Below, one piece after another: positions 15,910 to 16,226 of a DNA stretch of 16,226 nucleotides. The notes under the pieces were generated by a model. It searched no databases, had not been told where the DNA came from, and was given only the letters and a program-made list of their open reading frames with translations. The stretch comes from a bacterium. Its GTDB lineage: Bacteria > Actinomycetota > Acidimicrobiia > Acidimicrobiales > UBA8592. The stretch is from positions 1 to 16,226 of the forward strand of contig PATL01000028.1 in the NCBI GenBank assembly GCA_002713605.1. The letters are read 5' to 3'. The position numbers were made by a program, and so were the translations under genes. Positions within the stretch are counted from its first letter, which is position 1, and every line of letters begins with the position of its first letter.

Positions 15910-16226
15910 ATGGCAGAATTTCTTATAATCGGAGGCTATTCAGGGGCTGGTCGATCTGAAGCTGCTAAATGTCTTGAAGACCTAGGATGGTTCGTCATTG
16001 ATAACCTTCCAACGCAGTTAGTTGCCAAGGTCGCTGAACTAGCTTTAGCAAAGGGTTCTGTCACTAGTAATATTGCATTGGTGGTAGGTGCAGAATCACC
16101 TGAAGAGACAATAAAGGAAATTAGCCACCTAGGGGATAGCAAGACTCTTAACGTGAGAACTCTTTTCTTGACTGCGAGTATTGAGACATTAATTAAACGG
16201 TATGAAGAGACACGGCGCAGACACCC
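15910..16226 (+). CDS. rapZ: RapZ/YvcJ family nucleotide-binding protein, 5' part only
   Basis: The first 105 codons plus two bases are present; the gene runs off the window end. The protein begins with the family P-loop GGYSGAGRS near residues 8-16. It is followed by AAKCLEDLGWFVIDNLP, a signature of the RapZ/YvcJ family. Further on, RTLFLTAS and the RYEETRRRHP motif near the cut end confirm the assignment. The P-loop has Arg where Lys is canonical, a substitution I recall in other actinobacterial members. In E. coli RapZ is an RNase adaptor in glucosamine-6-phosphate control; in Gram-positives the YvcJ role is less clear. In Actinobacteria uvrC, rapZ, yvcK and whiA commonly follow one another, so yvcK and whiA are expected beyond the window. 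The ATG has no Shine-Dalgarno. Confidence 0.96.
   Translation, partial: MAEFLIIGGYSGAGRSEAAKCLEDLGWFVIDNLPTQLVAKVAELALAKGSVTSNIALVVGAESPEETIKEISHLGDSKTLNVRTLFLTASIETLIKRYEETRRRH

Overview
This window is a dense stretch of bacterial core genome, almost entirely on the plus strand. It holds a tRNA-Leu, twelve complete protein genes and the 5' part of a thirteenth. The gene order (ANTAR response regulator, polA, rpsA, coaE, uvrB, uvrA, uvrC, rapZ) is characteristic of Actinobacteria. Supporting details are a DNA polymerase I whose proofreading residues are gone, a ribosomal protein S1 with four S1 domains, a PdtaR-type RNA-binding response regulator, and a RapZ whose P-loop ends in Arg-Ser instead of Lys-Ser. 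Base composition, judged by eye, is in the low-to-mid 40s percent GC. That is low for Actinobacteria and suggests an Acidimicrobiia-like, possibly aquatic and uncultured lineage; this placement is inference.

Layout. Bases 14-97 encode tRNA-Leu(CAA). Bases 221-3805 form a tightly overlapping unit: a 97-residue predominantly helical protein of unknown function, a PdtaR-like regulator and polA. Bases 3838-4581 encode a SAM-dependent methyltransferase. After a 106-bp gap with a possible promoter and a leader hairpin come rpsA and coaE, which overlap by one base, then uvrB. Two accessory genes sit between uvrB and uvrA: an MpaB/DUF2236-family putative haem oxygenase (+) and a convergent alpha/beta hydrolase (-), the only minus-strand gene. 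The hydrolase and uvrA are divergent across 71 bp. uvrC follows, overlaps a second methyltransferase by four bases, and the window ends inside rapZ.

Together, UvrA, UvrB and UvrC give damage recognition, loading and dual incision in nucleotide excision repair, and PolA can fill the excised gap. Only the UvrD helicase and the ligase are missing for a complete pathway. RpsA, CoaE and tRNA-Leu serve translation and coenzyme A synthesis. The MpaB-like and hydrolase genes have no obvious link to repair.

The most interesting non-coding signal is a recurring TANNNT hexamer placed 5 or 6 bases before the start codon of five genes that lack a ribosome binding site (the helical-protein gene, uvrB, the hydrolase, uvrA, rapZ). 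This is the pattern expected of -10 promoter elements driving leaderless mRNAs. I saw no mobile element, CRISPR array, phage gene or clearly novel defence or biosynthetic system, and no gene-free stretch over 300 bases.
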